DNA from: Achromobacter xylosoxidans
GTDB lineage: Bacteria; Pseudomonadota; Gammaproteobacteria; Burkholderiales; Burkholderiaceae_B
Assembly: GCF_014490035.1 (NCBI RefSeq)
Contig: NZ_CP061008.1
Span: forward strand, 3,720,001 to 3,784,000
DNA: 64,000 nt
Direction: 5' to 3'
In this document: piece after piece, positions 10,978-18,618 of the stretch
How positions within the stretch are numbered: the stretch's first letter is position 1
How the letters are laid out: each line of letters opens with the position of its first letter
Made by a program: the position numbers and the translations under genes
The notes under the pieces: generated by a model
Told to the model about the DNA's origin: nothing
What the model saw: the letters and a program-made list of their open reading frames with translations, nothing else
Databases searched by the model: none

Positions 10978-12165
10978 TTAGTCTCCTTGTGTGATTTGCC
11001 TTGCTTTCAAGGCCGCGATTTCGTCGTCGCGATAGCCGACGCCGCGCAGCAGCGCGTCGGTGTGTTCGCCCACCGCAGGCGGCTGCAGGCGTATTCCGGG
11101 CTGGGCGCCGCCCAGCGTGAAGGGCGCCAGCGGCGCCAGGGACTCGCGCCCGTCCTCCAGGGTGATGGGCGCGAGGCCGCCGGTAGCCGCCAAATGCGGA
11201 TCGTCGAACAGTTGCTCAGGCCGCGTGATCGGCGCGAAGGGCAAACCTTCGCGCTCGAATACCGCCGCCAACTCGGCCGCGCTGCGGTCCGCCAGGTGCG
11301 AACGCAGCTGCGGCATCAGCCAGTCGCGCGCCTGCACGCGGTCGTTGTTGCTGGCCAGGCGCGGATCGGCCAGCAGCTCCGCCAGGCCGAAGGCGCGGCA
11401 GAAGATGCCCCATTGCTTGTCGCTGACCACGGCCAGGAAGATCTGTTCGCCGCCCTTGACGGTGAACACGTCGTAGATGGCCCAGGCCGAGATGCGGCTG
11501 GGCATGGGCGCGGCCGCGCGCCCGGTGACGGCGTACTGCATCATGTGCTGGCCGACCAGGAAGACGTTGTTCTCGAACAGCGAGGCCTGCACTTCCGTGC
11601 CCTCTCCCGTCTGCTCGCGCTGCGCCAGGGCCGCCATGGCGCCAATGGCGCCGAACATGCCGCCCATGATGTCGTTGACGCTGGCGCCCGCGCGCAGGGG
11701 GTCGCCAGGACGCCCGGTCATGTAGGCCAGGCCGCCCATCATCTGCACGACTTCGTCCAGCGCGGTGCGGTGTTCGTAGGGTCCGGGCAGGAAGCCCTTG
11801 TGGCTGACATAGATGAGGCGGGGATTGCGTTGCTTGAGGGTGGCGTAGTCCAGGCCCAGCTTTTGCATGACGCCGGCCTTGAAGTTCTCGCTCACGATGT
11901 CGGCCGAGTCGATCAGGCGCAACGCGGCCTCTATGCCCTCGGGCTGCTTCAGGTCCAGGGCGATGCTCTTCTTGTTGCGGTTGAACATCGGGAAGAAGCC
12001 CGCCCCCGACCCCAGCAAGCGGCGCGTGCTGTCGCCGCCCACCGGTTCAACCTTGATGACCTCGGCGCCCAGGTCGGCCAGCAGCATGCCGCAGGTGGGG
12101 CCCATGACCATGTGGGTGAATTCGACGACGCGGATGTGCTCGTAAGGAAGGCGCGGACTGGACAT
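10978..12165 (-). CDS. CaiB/BaiF family (class III) CoA transferase
   Basis: The 395-residue protein has the family start VVEFTHMVMGPTCGMLLADL followed by GAEVIKVEP. The catalytic aspartate is in the SVNDIMGGMFGAIGA segment at about residue 160. Class III enzymes move CoA between carboxylic acids through an aspartyl-CoA anhydride. Position between an HMG-CoA-lyase-like gene and two Bug proteins suggests it activates an imported hydroxy-dicarboxylate to its CoA thioester, which the lyase then splits. The true substrate cannot be read from sequence. Confidence 0.9.
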   Translation of the reverse strand: MSSPRLPYEHIRVVEFTHMVMGPTCGMLLADLGAEVIKVEPVGGDSTRRLLGSGAGFFPMFNRNKKSIALDLKQPEGIEAALRLIDSADIVSENFKAGVMQKLGLDYATLKQRNPRLIYVSHKGFLPGPYEHRTALDEVVQMMGGLAYMTGRPGDPLRAGASVNDIMGGMFGAIGAMAALAQREQTGEGTEVQASLFENNVFLVGQHMMQYAVTGRAAAPMPSRISAWAIYDVFTVKGGEQIFLAVVSDKQWGIFCRAFGLAELLADPRLASNNDRVQARDWLMPQLRSHLADRSAAELAAVFEREGLPFAPITRPEQLFDDPHLAATGGLAPITLEDGRESLAPLAPFTLGGAQPGIRLQPPAVGEHTDALLRGVGYRDDEIAALKARQITQGD

Positions 12166-12246
12166 GTGCGTGGATCTTCTGCAAGTGTGGGCGGCTGCCG
12201 CAGGACCGGCGCGGCCGCATGTTTCTGATGTCGGGGTCCCCGGCGC

Positions 12247-13182
12247 TCAAGCCTGGCCGAATCCCTTGGGCAATCCCGCGTCCGGCGTCATGCCGTAGAG
12301 GGGCTCGCCCGGAAGTCCGGCGGCAAGCGGCGCGCGCGCGGCAACGATGCCTTCCAGGTCGATGCCGGTGCGCACGCCCATGGCCTCGAACATGAAGACC
12401 AGGTCTTCGGTCACGACGTTGCCGGACGCGCCCGGCGCATAGGGGCAGCCGCCCAGGCCGCCCAGCGAACTGTCGAAGGTGCGCACGCCTTCCTCCCAGG
12501 CAGCCAGGCAGTTGGCCAGGCCCAGGCCGCGCGTGTTGTGCATGTGGGCGGCGCCCGCCTTATCGCCGATTTCTGCGCGCAGGCGGCGGAACAGCCGGCG
12601 CACTTGCGCGGGATTGGCATAGCCCACGGTGTCCGACAGCCCCGATTCGTCAGCGCCCGCGGCCACGCACAGCGCCGCCAGGCGGATGACCTCGTCTTCG
12701 GGCACCGCGCCCTGCAAGGTGCAGCCGAAGGCCGTTGAAATGCCGGCCTCCAGCTTGACCGCGGGAGCCAGCTCGTCGCGCAGCCTCGCGATCGCCCGAA
12801 CCTCCTCCACCATTTCTTCTGGCGTCTTGCGCACATTGGCCAGCGAATGCTCGCGGCTGGCGGAGACCGGCATCGTCAGCTTGTGGACGCCTGCCTTCAG
12901 CGCCGCCTCTGCGCCACGCAGGTTGGGCACCAGCGCCATGACGGTAAGCGCCGGATGGCGCGCCGCATGCCGCACCACCTCGGCAGCGTCCGCCATCTGC
13001 GGCAGCAGGCGCGCCGGCACGAAGGAAGCCACTTCGATTTCACGCACGCCGGCCGCGACCAGCGCATCGATCCAGCGCAGCTTGTCGGCGGTGGGCATGG
13101 TCGCCTTGACCGACTGCAAGCCATCGCGCGGGCCCACTTCGCTGATCAAGACGTCGGGGTTCCGGTCGCTGGGATGGGCCAT
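12247..13182 (-). CDS. hydroxymethylglutaryl-CoA lyase-like enzyme
   Basis: A 311-residue HMGL-like TIM-barrel enzyme. It shows the EVGPRDGLQ motif (catalytic Arg and metal Asp), the metal histidines in HMHNTRGLGLAN, and the glycine-rich lid with the redox-sensitive cysteine in GGLGGCPYAPGASGN. Known members split HMG-CoA to acetyl-CoA and acetoacetate, but related lyases act on other 3-hydroxyacyl-CoAs such as citramalyl-CoA. It is the first gene of the leftward operon and its promoter faces the IclR gene across a 200-bp region holding IclR-type palindromes. With the CoA transferase it should form an activate-and-cleave route. Confidence 0.87.
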   Translation of the reverse strand: MAHPSDRNPDVLISEVGPRDGLQSVKATMPTADKLRWIDALVAAGVREIEVASFVPARLLPQMADAAEVVRHAARHPALTVMALVPNLRGAEAALKAGVHKLTMPVSASREHSLANVRKTPEEMVEEVRAIARLRDELAPAVKLEAGISTAFGCTLQGAVPEDEVIRLAALCVAAGADESGLSDTVGYANPAQVRRLFRRLRAEIGDKAGAAHMHNTRGLGLANCLAAWEEGVRTFDSSLGGLGGCPYAPGASGNVVTEDLVFMFEAMGVRTGIDLEGIVAARAPLAAGLPGEPLYGMTPDAGLPKGFGQA

Positions 13183-13199
13183 GGCTTGATGTCTCCGAA

Positions 13200-13238
13200 A
13201 ATTCTATCTTATAGAACGCTGTTTCTTTAGATAGAATT
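13200..13238. promoter_or_regulatory. IclR-type operator pair between the lyase operon and the regulator gene
   Basis: A perfect palindrome, TTCTAT-CTT-ATAGAA, occupies 13202-13216. A related site, TTCT-TTAGAT-AGAA, lies at 13223-13236. The outer halves AATTCTAT (13200) and ATAGAATT (13231) are also mirror images. The form fits IclR family operators. It lies about 20 bp before the lyase start, so binding could block or activate that operon. The regulator assignment is inferred from proximity. Confidence 0.6.
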
Positions 13239-13329
13239 ATGGAATTCACCCGCCGCAACTGTCAAGCGCCGGCTCGCCCGGGAAAACCACGAGCCACGCG
13301 CCAGGCAGCGCCTACAATGCCGTCACTCG

Positions 13330-13344
13330 TTCTAAAGGATGGAA
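13330..13344. promoter_or_regulatory. third copy of the IclR-type operator, upstream of the regulator gene
   Basis: TTCTAA-AGG-ATGGAA has the same 6-3-6 form as the perfect site at 13202, with two arm bases changed. It lies 38 bp before the chosen regulator start, a position suited to autoregulation. Found by eye, so chance similarity is possible. Confidence 0.4.
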
Positions 13345-13382
13345 TATGGCCCAGCCCTGGAATCAACCCTGCGGAGCCGCGC

Positions 13383-14111
13383 ATGCCCCGTAAAGCCGCC
13401 ACGGAATCCCTGGCCGATAGCGATGCCGCCCAGGGCGGCGTGGCCGCGGTGGACCGCGCGCTCAGCCTGATGTCGGTTTACGCGCCGGGTGACAAGGCCC
13501 TGTCACTGGGAGAACTGGCCGAGCGTACGCGCCTGTACAAGAGCACGGTCCTGCGACTGCTGGCGTCGCTGGAGCACGCCGGATGGATCCAGCGCCTGGA
13601 CGACGGCCGCTATGCCCTGGGTGGAGAAATCGCCCGTCTCCACGGTCTCTACGCCGCCTCGTTTTCGTTGGAAGAGGTGGTCATGCCGGTGTTGCGCGAC
13701 CTGGTCGCCGCGACCGGCGAAAGCGCGGCCTATCACGTGCGCCAGGGCGATGCGCGCCTGTGCCTTTACCGCGTGGATTCGCCGCATCCGGTGCGCGACC
13801 ACATCCGTGCGGGCGATTTGCTGCCGCTGGACCGCGGCAGCGGCGGGCGCGTCCTGACGGCCTACGACCCCGTGTTGGGGCGGGCGCCGGGACCGGATCA
13901 GGAACTGCATGCGCGCATCCGCGCCGACGGCTATTTCGCGGCCATGGGCGACCGCCTGGCGGAAGTGGCGGGCATTTCCGCTCCAGTCTTTCTGCTCAAT
14001 GGCGAGATCGCAGCGGCGGTGACGCTGACCGCCCCCGTCCATCGTTATGTTGCCGCCCATCTGGCAGCGGTGCGGGAGGCGGCGCGGCGCCTGACCGGAA
14101 AAGTGGGCTAG
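13383..14111 (+). CDS. IclR family transcriptional regulator
   Basis: A 242-residue regulator with an N-terminal winged helix-turn-helix (about residues 15-75, including LSLGELAERTRLYKSTVLRL) and a C-terminal effector-binding domain (VVMPVLRDLVAATGESAAYH, then DRGSGGRVLTAYD). The frame is open from 13239, but ATG 13383 gives the usual IclR length and avoids reading through the operators, although no strong ribosome site is visible. It is divergent from the HMG-CoA-lyase/CoA-transferase/Bug operon and probably senses that operon's substrate or an intermediate. Confidence 0.85.
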   Translation: MPRKAATESLADSDAAQGGVAAVDRALSLMSVYAPGDKALSLGELAERTRLYKSTVLRLLASLEHAGWIQRLDDGRYALGGEIARLHGLYAASFSLEEVVMPVLRDLVAATGESAAYHVRQGDARLCLYRVDSPHPVRDHIRAGDLLPLDRGSGGRVLTAYDPVLGRAPGPDQELHARIRADGYFAAMGDRLAEVAGISAPVFLLNGEIAAAVTLTAPVHRYVAAHLAAVREAARRLTGKVG

Positions 14112-14229
14112 CGGACGCGAAGGCCGCGAATACCGCCGGGCAGTGTAAAAAAACCGGTCCTTCCGCACGATGGACAAGCCCGAACCGGCGGATAAACAAT
14201 GCATTTCCCTCCACGGCCGGAGTCCCTCC

Positions 14230-14619
14230 ATGGCACCCGAAGCCCTGCAACTGCGGATCGACCACTTGACGGAGCTGGACCGGCGTGAACTTGTCAAATT
14301 GATGGGGGCCGATGCCGTGCGTTTCGTGGAGACGCGGCCGGCGGATGGACGCCTGGGCGAACTCGATACGCTCACCGCCATCGTCAGCATTTCGCTGGCC
14401 ACCATCAACGCCGCCGGCGTCGTGCTGGCCATCTGGCTGGCCAAGGGCGGAAGGAAGGTGACGCTGCGCGACCACCTTGTGATCGAGACTGCCGAAGGCA
14501 ACCGCCTGGTACGCAAGCTGGAACTGACCGGCCGATCCGAGGACGAAATCAAGGCAGAGGTCCTCAAGGAACTCCAGGCCGCATTTTCCAACGTGTCTAC
14601 GCCCGCCAAGGAGCAATGA
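14230..14619 (+). CDS. small single-span membrane protein resembling effector-associated component EACC1
   Basis: The 129-residue protein has a polar N-terminal half, one membrane span (about residues 48-70, LTAIVSISLATINAAGVVLA) and a C-terminal domain of some 55 residues with KVTLRDHLVIETAEGNRLVR followed by an acidic helix. This order resembles EACC1, a small protein found next to diverse effector domains in proposed prokaryotic conflict systems. That resemblance is from memory and unverified. ATG 14230 was chosen because GGAG lies eight bases upstream; an in-frame ATG at 14170 has no ribosome site. The gene ends in TGA with the next gene's ATG immediately following in the same frame, so the two are surely co-translated. 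Confidence 0.6.
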   Translation: MAPEALQLRIDHLTELDRRELVKLMGADAVRFVETRPADGRLGELDTLTAIVSISLATINAAGVVLAIWLAKGGRKVTLRDHLVIETAEGNRLVRKLELTGRSEDEIKAEVLKELQAAFSNVSTPAKEQ

Positions 14620-16386
14620 ATGCGGCCGGCCGCCGGCCAGATGGACCCGGACACCAACACGGTGTTCGTCTGCGACAGCCCGGTGCGCGAGTACGTGAAA
14701 TGGGCCATGCATGGCAAGCTGCCGCGCGCGCTCCTGCCCACGGTCCTGCATGAACTGACGCACCACTGGTGCCTGTCTGGTTGCGTCGGCCGCGCGCTGG
14801 CCGAACTCAGCCTGGAGTCGCAAGAACATCTGGCGGCCTCCCCCCTGTTTCCGCTCTATGCCGATGACATCGTGCTGGCGCAGTGGGACACGGTGGAGTT
14901 CGCGCGCGCGCTGCTGGAGCCGCTGCTGGAAGGCATGGCCATGTTCGCGCAGTTCGACGTCTATCCCGGGCCCTCTCCGGTCCTGTCCGGCACGCTGGCC
15001 ATGCTGGGACGTCTGTTTCCCCCTGAAGATGACGAGACGGCGGCGGACGTCATCGACGCGCTGCGCCACCGGCTGATCGAATACCGCCTGTCCGACCAAG
15101 CCCTGCGCAGCAAGAGCGGATTGCTGGTGCAGGCCATGAGCAGCCGCAACGGCGGCTATCTGCTGGGCTATCTCAGCGTGAAGAACCTGTGGATGCAAGC
15201 GCGCAAGGCCTCCCCCCGCCTGGCCGACGCCGACCTGTTTCTGCTGTACTTGCGCAATCTGGTCTTCGACGACGCGGGATTCGTGGACAAGCTGCTCGAC
15301 GCCGGCGCGCAGGCGCTGCACGGCACGCAAGCGTTCGACGGCCTTGCCAGCCATCTGAACGAGCGCCTCAAGCTGTTGTCGGCGCCGGATCTGGAGCAGC
15401 GCGTCGCGGAAATGGAGAAAGCGCTGGAGAAGTACTCCGACCTGGAGGGCCACGGCCGCTGCATCTACCTGGACGATCAGTTGGTCGAGGACGTCAACTG
15501 GCGCCTTTACCAGCGTTTGCGCGCCATCGCACCCGGCTTGAAGGATCTGAAGGGGCCCGACCTCAAAGGCATGACGCGGGCGGAAAAACTACATGCGATC
15601 CGCGAGTTCGGCGCGGCGCTGGACCGGGCGGCAACGGGTATCGACAAGGTGGATCCGGCTGACCTGCAGCGCCTGCTCAGGATCTGGGCGCACCTGTTGC
15701 ACCGCGCCATCGTGTGCTTGCGGGTAGATCAGGTGGAATGCGAAACAGGCGCGGACGGCAGATGCACGGTCTATGCGAACGGCGATCCCGTCTTCTCCGC
15801 AACCGCCCGGCCCAAGCGCAAACCCGACGGCCGCAACCCGGCCTCGCTGGCGCTCTACTACCTGCCCGACGAGTACGAGATCGCGCTGGTGTGCGTGGAC
15901 GACAAGGGCGCCCTGTTCGCGCTCTTCGGGGACCGCGTTTCCGCCACGCAACAGGAAACGCTCACGCAGGCGATCCGCATCGTCCTCGGCGACCACGACC
16001 GGCGGGAAATCCTGGGCTCCTATCTGCGCATGCACGCCGGCTTGCGCGACGAACCGCTGCTGCGGCCGGGCGCGGTCGCGCGCCTGGCCGAACACTTCTA
16101 CTTCAACCATGCGATGCGCTTCGTGGTCGACGCCCATCTGGACGCCTGCCTGAAAACGTTGCGCACCGACGGACTCTGGCAGATCCTGGACGAAGAAGGA
16201 AGCCATGTGAACGCAATGGCGGCCTTGGGACTGATCCAGTCCTGGACCTCGGACGAGACCTGCATTCGGGCCTTGCTGCAGCATCGGGAAATGGACTTCG
16301 ATGAAGTCACCGCGCGACTCTCCCAGGCCCAGGCCGCCCACGGCCTGCCCTTGATCCATGAGGGCAAGCGCAGGGTCTTTCTCTGA
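14620..16386 (+). CDS. predicted zinc metallopeptidase-like protein (HExxH), partner of the EACC1-like protein
   Basis: A 588-residue protein with no family I can name. Near the N-terminus is HELTHHW (residues 44-50), a zinc-binding HExxH helix, and 56 residues after its second histidine comes LLEGMAMFAQ with Glu104, the usual place and context of the third ligand in gluzincins. The rest is mostly helical (about 130-420) and then a region with beta character (LALYYLPDEYEIALVCVDDKG read as two parts, about 408-440). There is no signal peptide, so action in the cytosol near the membrane partner is likely. AAGGAGC six bases upstream is its ribosome site. The pairing of a peptidase-like effector with an EACC1-like anchor suggests defence or programmed damage, which is inference. 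Confidence 0.6.
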   Translation: MRPAAGQMDPDTNTVFVCDSPVREYVKWAMHGKLPRALLPTVLHELTHHWCLSGCVGRALAELSLESQEHLAASPLFPLYADDIVLAQWDTVEFARALLEPLLEGMAMFAQFDVYPGPSPVLSGTLAMLGRLFPPEDDETAADVIDALRHRLIEYRLSDQALRSKSGLLVQAMSSRNGGYLLGYLSVKNLWMQARKASPRLADADLFLLYLRNLVFDDAGFVDKLLDAGAQALHGTQAFDGLASHLNERLKLLSAPDLEQRVAEMEKALEKYSDLEGHGRCIYLDDQLVEDVNWRLYQRLRAIAPGLKDLKGPDLKGMTRAEKLHAIREFGAALDRAATGIDKVDPADLQRLLRIWAHLLHRAIVCLRVDQVECETGADGRCTVYANGDPVFSATARPKRKPDGRNPASLALYYLPDEYEIALVCVDDKGALFALFGDRVSATQQETLTQAIRIVLGDHDRREILGSYLRMHAGLRDEPLLRPGAVARLAEHFYFNHAMRFVVDAHLDACLKTLRTDGLWQILDEEGSHVNAMAALGLIQSWTSDETCIRALLQHREMDFDEVTARLSQAQAAHGLPLIHEGKRRVFL

Positions 16387-16405
16387 CGCAAGCCGCCCAC
16401 GGCAA

Positions 16406-17116
16406 TCAGGGCAACTGCCCGCCCGGCAGCACCAGCTTCTCCAGATAATCCAGATCCTCGCGCACCAGCCGCAAGGACTCGCTTACGTCCGGCGACCTGG
16501 GACGCCGGGAGGCGTCGCGCAGCAATGACTGCACCGCCATGTCGGCCATGATGGCCGCGACTTCGGCGCGGCTCAGGCGGCCGTCGGGCTTGTACCACCA
16601 CGCCGACCAGTTGCACATGCCGATGAGGCTGAAGGCGGCGACGTGCGGATCGACCATGCGGAATTGGCCGTCGCGGATGCCGTTTTCGATGACGCGGCTG
16701 AAGTTCTCCAGCACGTTCCGGCGCGACGCCTGCACCGCGGCGCGCTGCTTGGGCGTCATGTCGGCCTCGGTCCGGTCGGCCACGCGGAACTCGGCGGTGC
16801 GCGACAGGATCAGGTCGGCATGCCGCGTGACCAGCGCGCGCAGCGCCTCGACTGGATCCAGGTCCTCGCGGGTGGCGGTCTCGCCGGCCATTTTCTTGGC
16901 CGCGCTCAGCACGTCCTCGGTCAGCGAACGCAGGATCTCGTCCTTGCTCTTGAAGTAGTAATAGACCGCGGTGCGGCTCAGGCCCAGGGATTCGGCGATG
17001 TCCTGGATGCTGGTGCCGCCGCTGCCGCGCTTGATGAATAGCGTGGCAGCGGCGTCGAGTATGGCGGTGCGCAGCGCTTCGCCCTTCAGCGCTCCCTTGG
17101 TGCTTGCGTCGTTCAC
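16406..17116 (-). CDS. TetR family transcriptional regulator
   Basis: This 236-residue regulator starts at GTG 17116 with an AGGA box nine bases upstream. Its N-terminal helix-turn-helix is clear (TSIQDIAESLGLSRTAVYYY then FKSKDEIL), followed by a helical ligand domain with CNWSAWWYKPDGR, common in TetR proteins of acyl-CoA and aromatic pathways. It is divergent from the aromatic-acid operon at 17336, and paired inverted repeats lie in between. It most likely represses that operon until an acid or its CoA ester binds. Confidence 0.88.
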   Translation of the reverse strand: MNDASTKGALKGEALRTAILDAAATLFIKRGSGGTSIQDIAESLGLSRTAVYYYFKSKDEILRSLTEDVLSAAKKMAGETATREDLDPVEALRALVTRHADLILSRTAEFRVADRTEADMTPKQRAAVQASRRNVLENFSRVIENGIRDGQFRMVDPHVAAFSLIGMCNWSAWWYKPDGRLSRAEVAAIMADMAVQSLLRDASRRPRSPDVSESLRLVREDLDYLEKLVLPGGQLP

Positions 17117-17233
17117 GTTGCGATGTTCCTCGAATGGACCGTCCGGGACGGCCCCGTCCCGAAATTATGGCATGCGCGTTTACGTCTCCAACCCGCGCCG
17201 GCCGGCGTTCTCCCGCGGCTGAGTCCCCAATTT

Positions 17234-17292
17234 TTGACGCTACTGTCAGTTTTTTAAATTTAATTGACACTAAAGTCAAATATTCGTCTAAT
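17234..17292 (+). promoter_or_regulatory. sigma-70 promoter overlapped by tandem TetR-type operators
   Basis: Two copies of TTGAC-N6-GTCA[AG] sit at 17234-17249 and 17264-17279, 30 bp apart. The second copy contains TTGACA (17264-17269), and exactly 17 bp later is TCTAAT (17287-17292), so it doubles as the -35 of a good promoter for the rightward aromatic operon. A repressor bound there would block polymerase directly. The TetR gene at 17116 is the natural candidate. Confidence 0.65.
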
Positions 17293-17335
17293 ACGTCAAA
17301 CCGAGGTCTCAGGACCATCGCCACAGGAGACGAAT

Positions 17336-18595
17336 GTGACTACCGCCGCCCCCTCCAGCCAGATCACCGCCGGCTTTCTCAACACCGATTGGAATCCGCG
17401 CGACCTGCCCGCCGGCGCCTCGACCCGCAACGTCGTGCTGCGCACCGCGGACGGCGCCGCCACCTCCGGATCGCTGTACCAGCCGGCCGGCCCCCGTCCC
17501 GACACCGTGGTCTGCGTGATGCATCCGCGCGAGTTCATGGCCTGCCACTACCTGATCCCCGACATCGTCGGCGCCGGTCTTGCGGCGTGGTCGCAAGGCG
17601 CGCGCTCGGTCGGCAACGATCTCAGGCTGGAACACGAACAGGCGCTGCAGGACGTGGCCGCCGGCCTGCGCTTCCTGCGCGAGCAGGGTTTCAAGAAGAT
17701 CGTGCTGCTGGGCAATTCCGGCGGCGCCGGCCTGTACGCGTTCTATGCGCAGCAGGCCGGCCTGCCCGCCGGCGAGCGCGTCGCCCGCACCCCGGGCGGC
17801 AAGCCCAGCGGGCTGGATGCACTGGACATGCCCGAGGTGCATGGCCTGGTGCTGGTGGGTCCGCATCCGGGCCAGGGTTCGCTGCTGCTGAATTGCATCG
17901 ACCCCTCTGTCGCCGACGAGAAGGACGCACTGTCGGCGGCGCCGGACCTGGATCCGCTGGCGCCCGAGAACGGCTACCGGCCCAAGGGCCAGGCGCGCTA
18001 TGCGCCGGAGTTCGTCGCCCGCTACCGCCAGGCGCAGCGCGACCGCGTGGCGCGCCTGGACGCGCAGGCGCGGCAGATGATCGCCGACCGCCTGGCGGCC
18101 CGCGCCGACCTCAAGAGCGGCGCCGACACATCCGCCGCACGCCGCCGCCAGGCCGCGCACACGCCGGTGCTGGTGGTCTGGCGCACCGACGCCGACCTGC
18201 GCTGCCTGGACCTCAGCCTGGATCCTTCCGACCGCCACCCGGGCTCGCTGTGGGGCAAGGATCCCTACGCGTCGAACTATGGCGCCGTCGGCTTCGCCCG
18301 CTTCTGCACGCCCGAGAGCTGGCTGTCGACCTGGTCCGGCCTGTCTTCCAACGCCAGCATGGCGCGCACCGCCGGCGGCATCAATCAGCCCACCCTGATC
18401 GTCGAATACACCGGCGACCAGGCCTGTTTCCCTTCCGACGTGCGCGCCATCCACGACGCCATCCCCGCGCCGGACAAGACCCACCTGCGCATCCGCGGCG
18501 ACCACCACGGCCGCGCGCTGGTCGAAGGCGAAGAACCCGGGCGCTATGCGGCCGGCCGCGAACTGGCCGCCTGGCTGCGCCAACGTTTCCTGTAA
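17336..18595 (+). CDS. alpha/beta hydrolase, first gene of the aromatic-acid operon
   Basis: The 419-residue protein has an alpha/beta hydrolase nucleophile elbow GNSGG (in KKIVLLGNSGGAGLYAFY) and a late DHHGRALVE segment that can supply the catalytic histidine. The start is GTG 17336, preceded by CAGGAGA; the frame is open upstream, but an ATG at 17264 would lie inside the promoter. It probably hydrolyses an ester, amide or ring-cleavage product of the pathway. In this operon it could release the aromatic acid used by the ligase. Substrate is unknown. Confidence 0.75.
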   Translation: MTTAAPSSQITAGFLNTDWNPRDLPAGASTRNVVLRTADGAATSGSLYQPAGPRPDTVVCVMHPREFMACHYLIPDIVGAGLAAWSQGARSVGNDLRLEHEQALQDVAAGLRFLREQGFKKIVLLGNSGGAGLYAFYAQQAGLPAGERVARTPGGKPSGLDALDMPEVHGLVLVGPHPGQGSLLLNCIDPSVADEKDALSAAPDLDPLAPENGYRPKGQARYAPEFVARYRQAQRDRVARLDAQARQMIADRLAARADLKSGADTSAARRRQAAHTPVLVVWRTDADLRCLDLSLDPSDRHPGSLWGKDPYASNYGAVGFARFCTPESWLSTWSGLSSNASMARTAGGINQPTLIVEYTGDQACFPSDVRAIHDAIPAPDKTHLRIRGDHHGRALVEGEEPGRYAAGRELAAWLRQRFL

Positions 18596-18618
18596 TCCGA
18601 ATGCCGACGGAGCAAGTC

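Noticed and set aside
13239..13382. Upstream extension of the IclR regulator from ATG 13239
   Set aside because: It would add 48 residues with no family match and run through the operator sites; ATG 13383 gives the normal IclR length.
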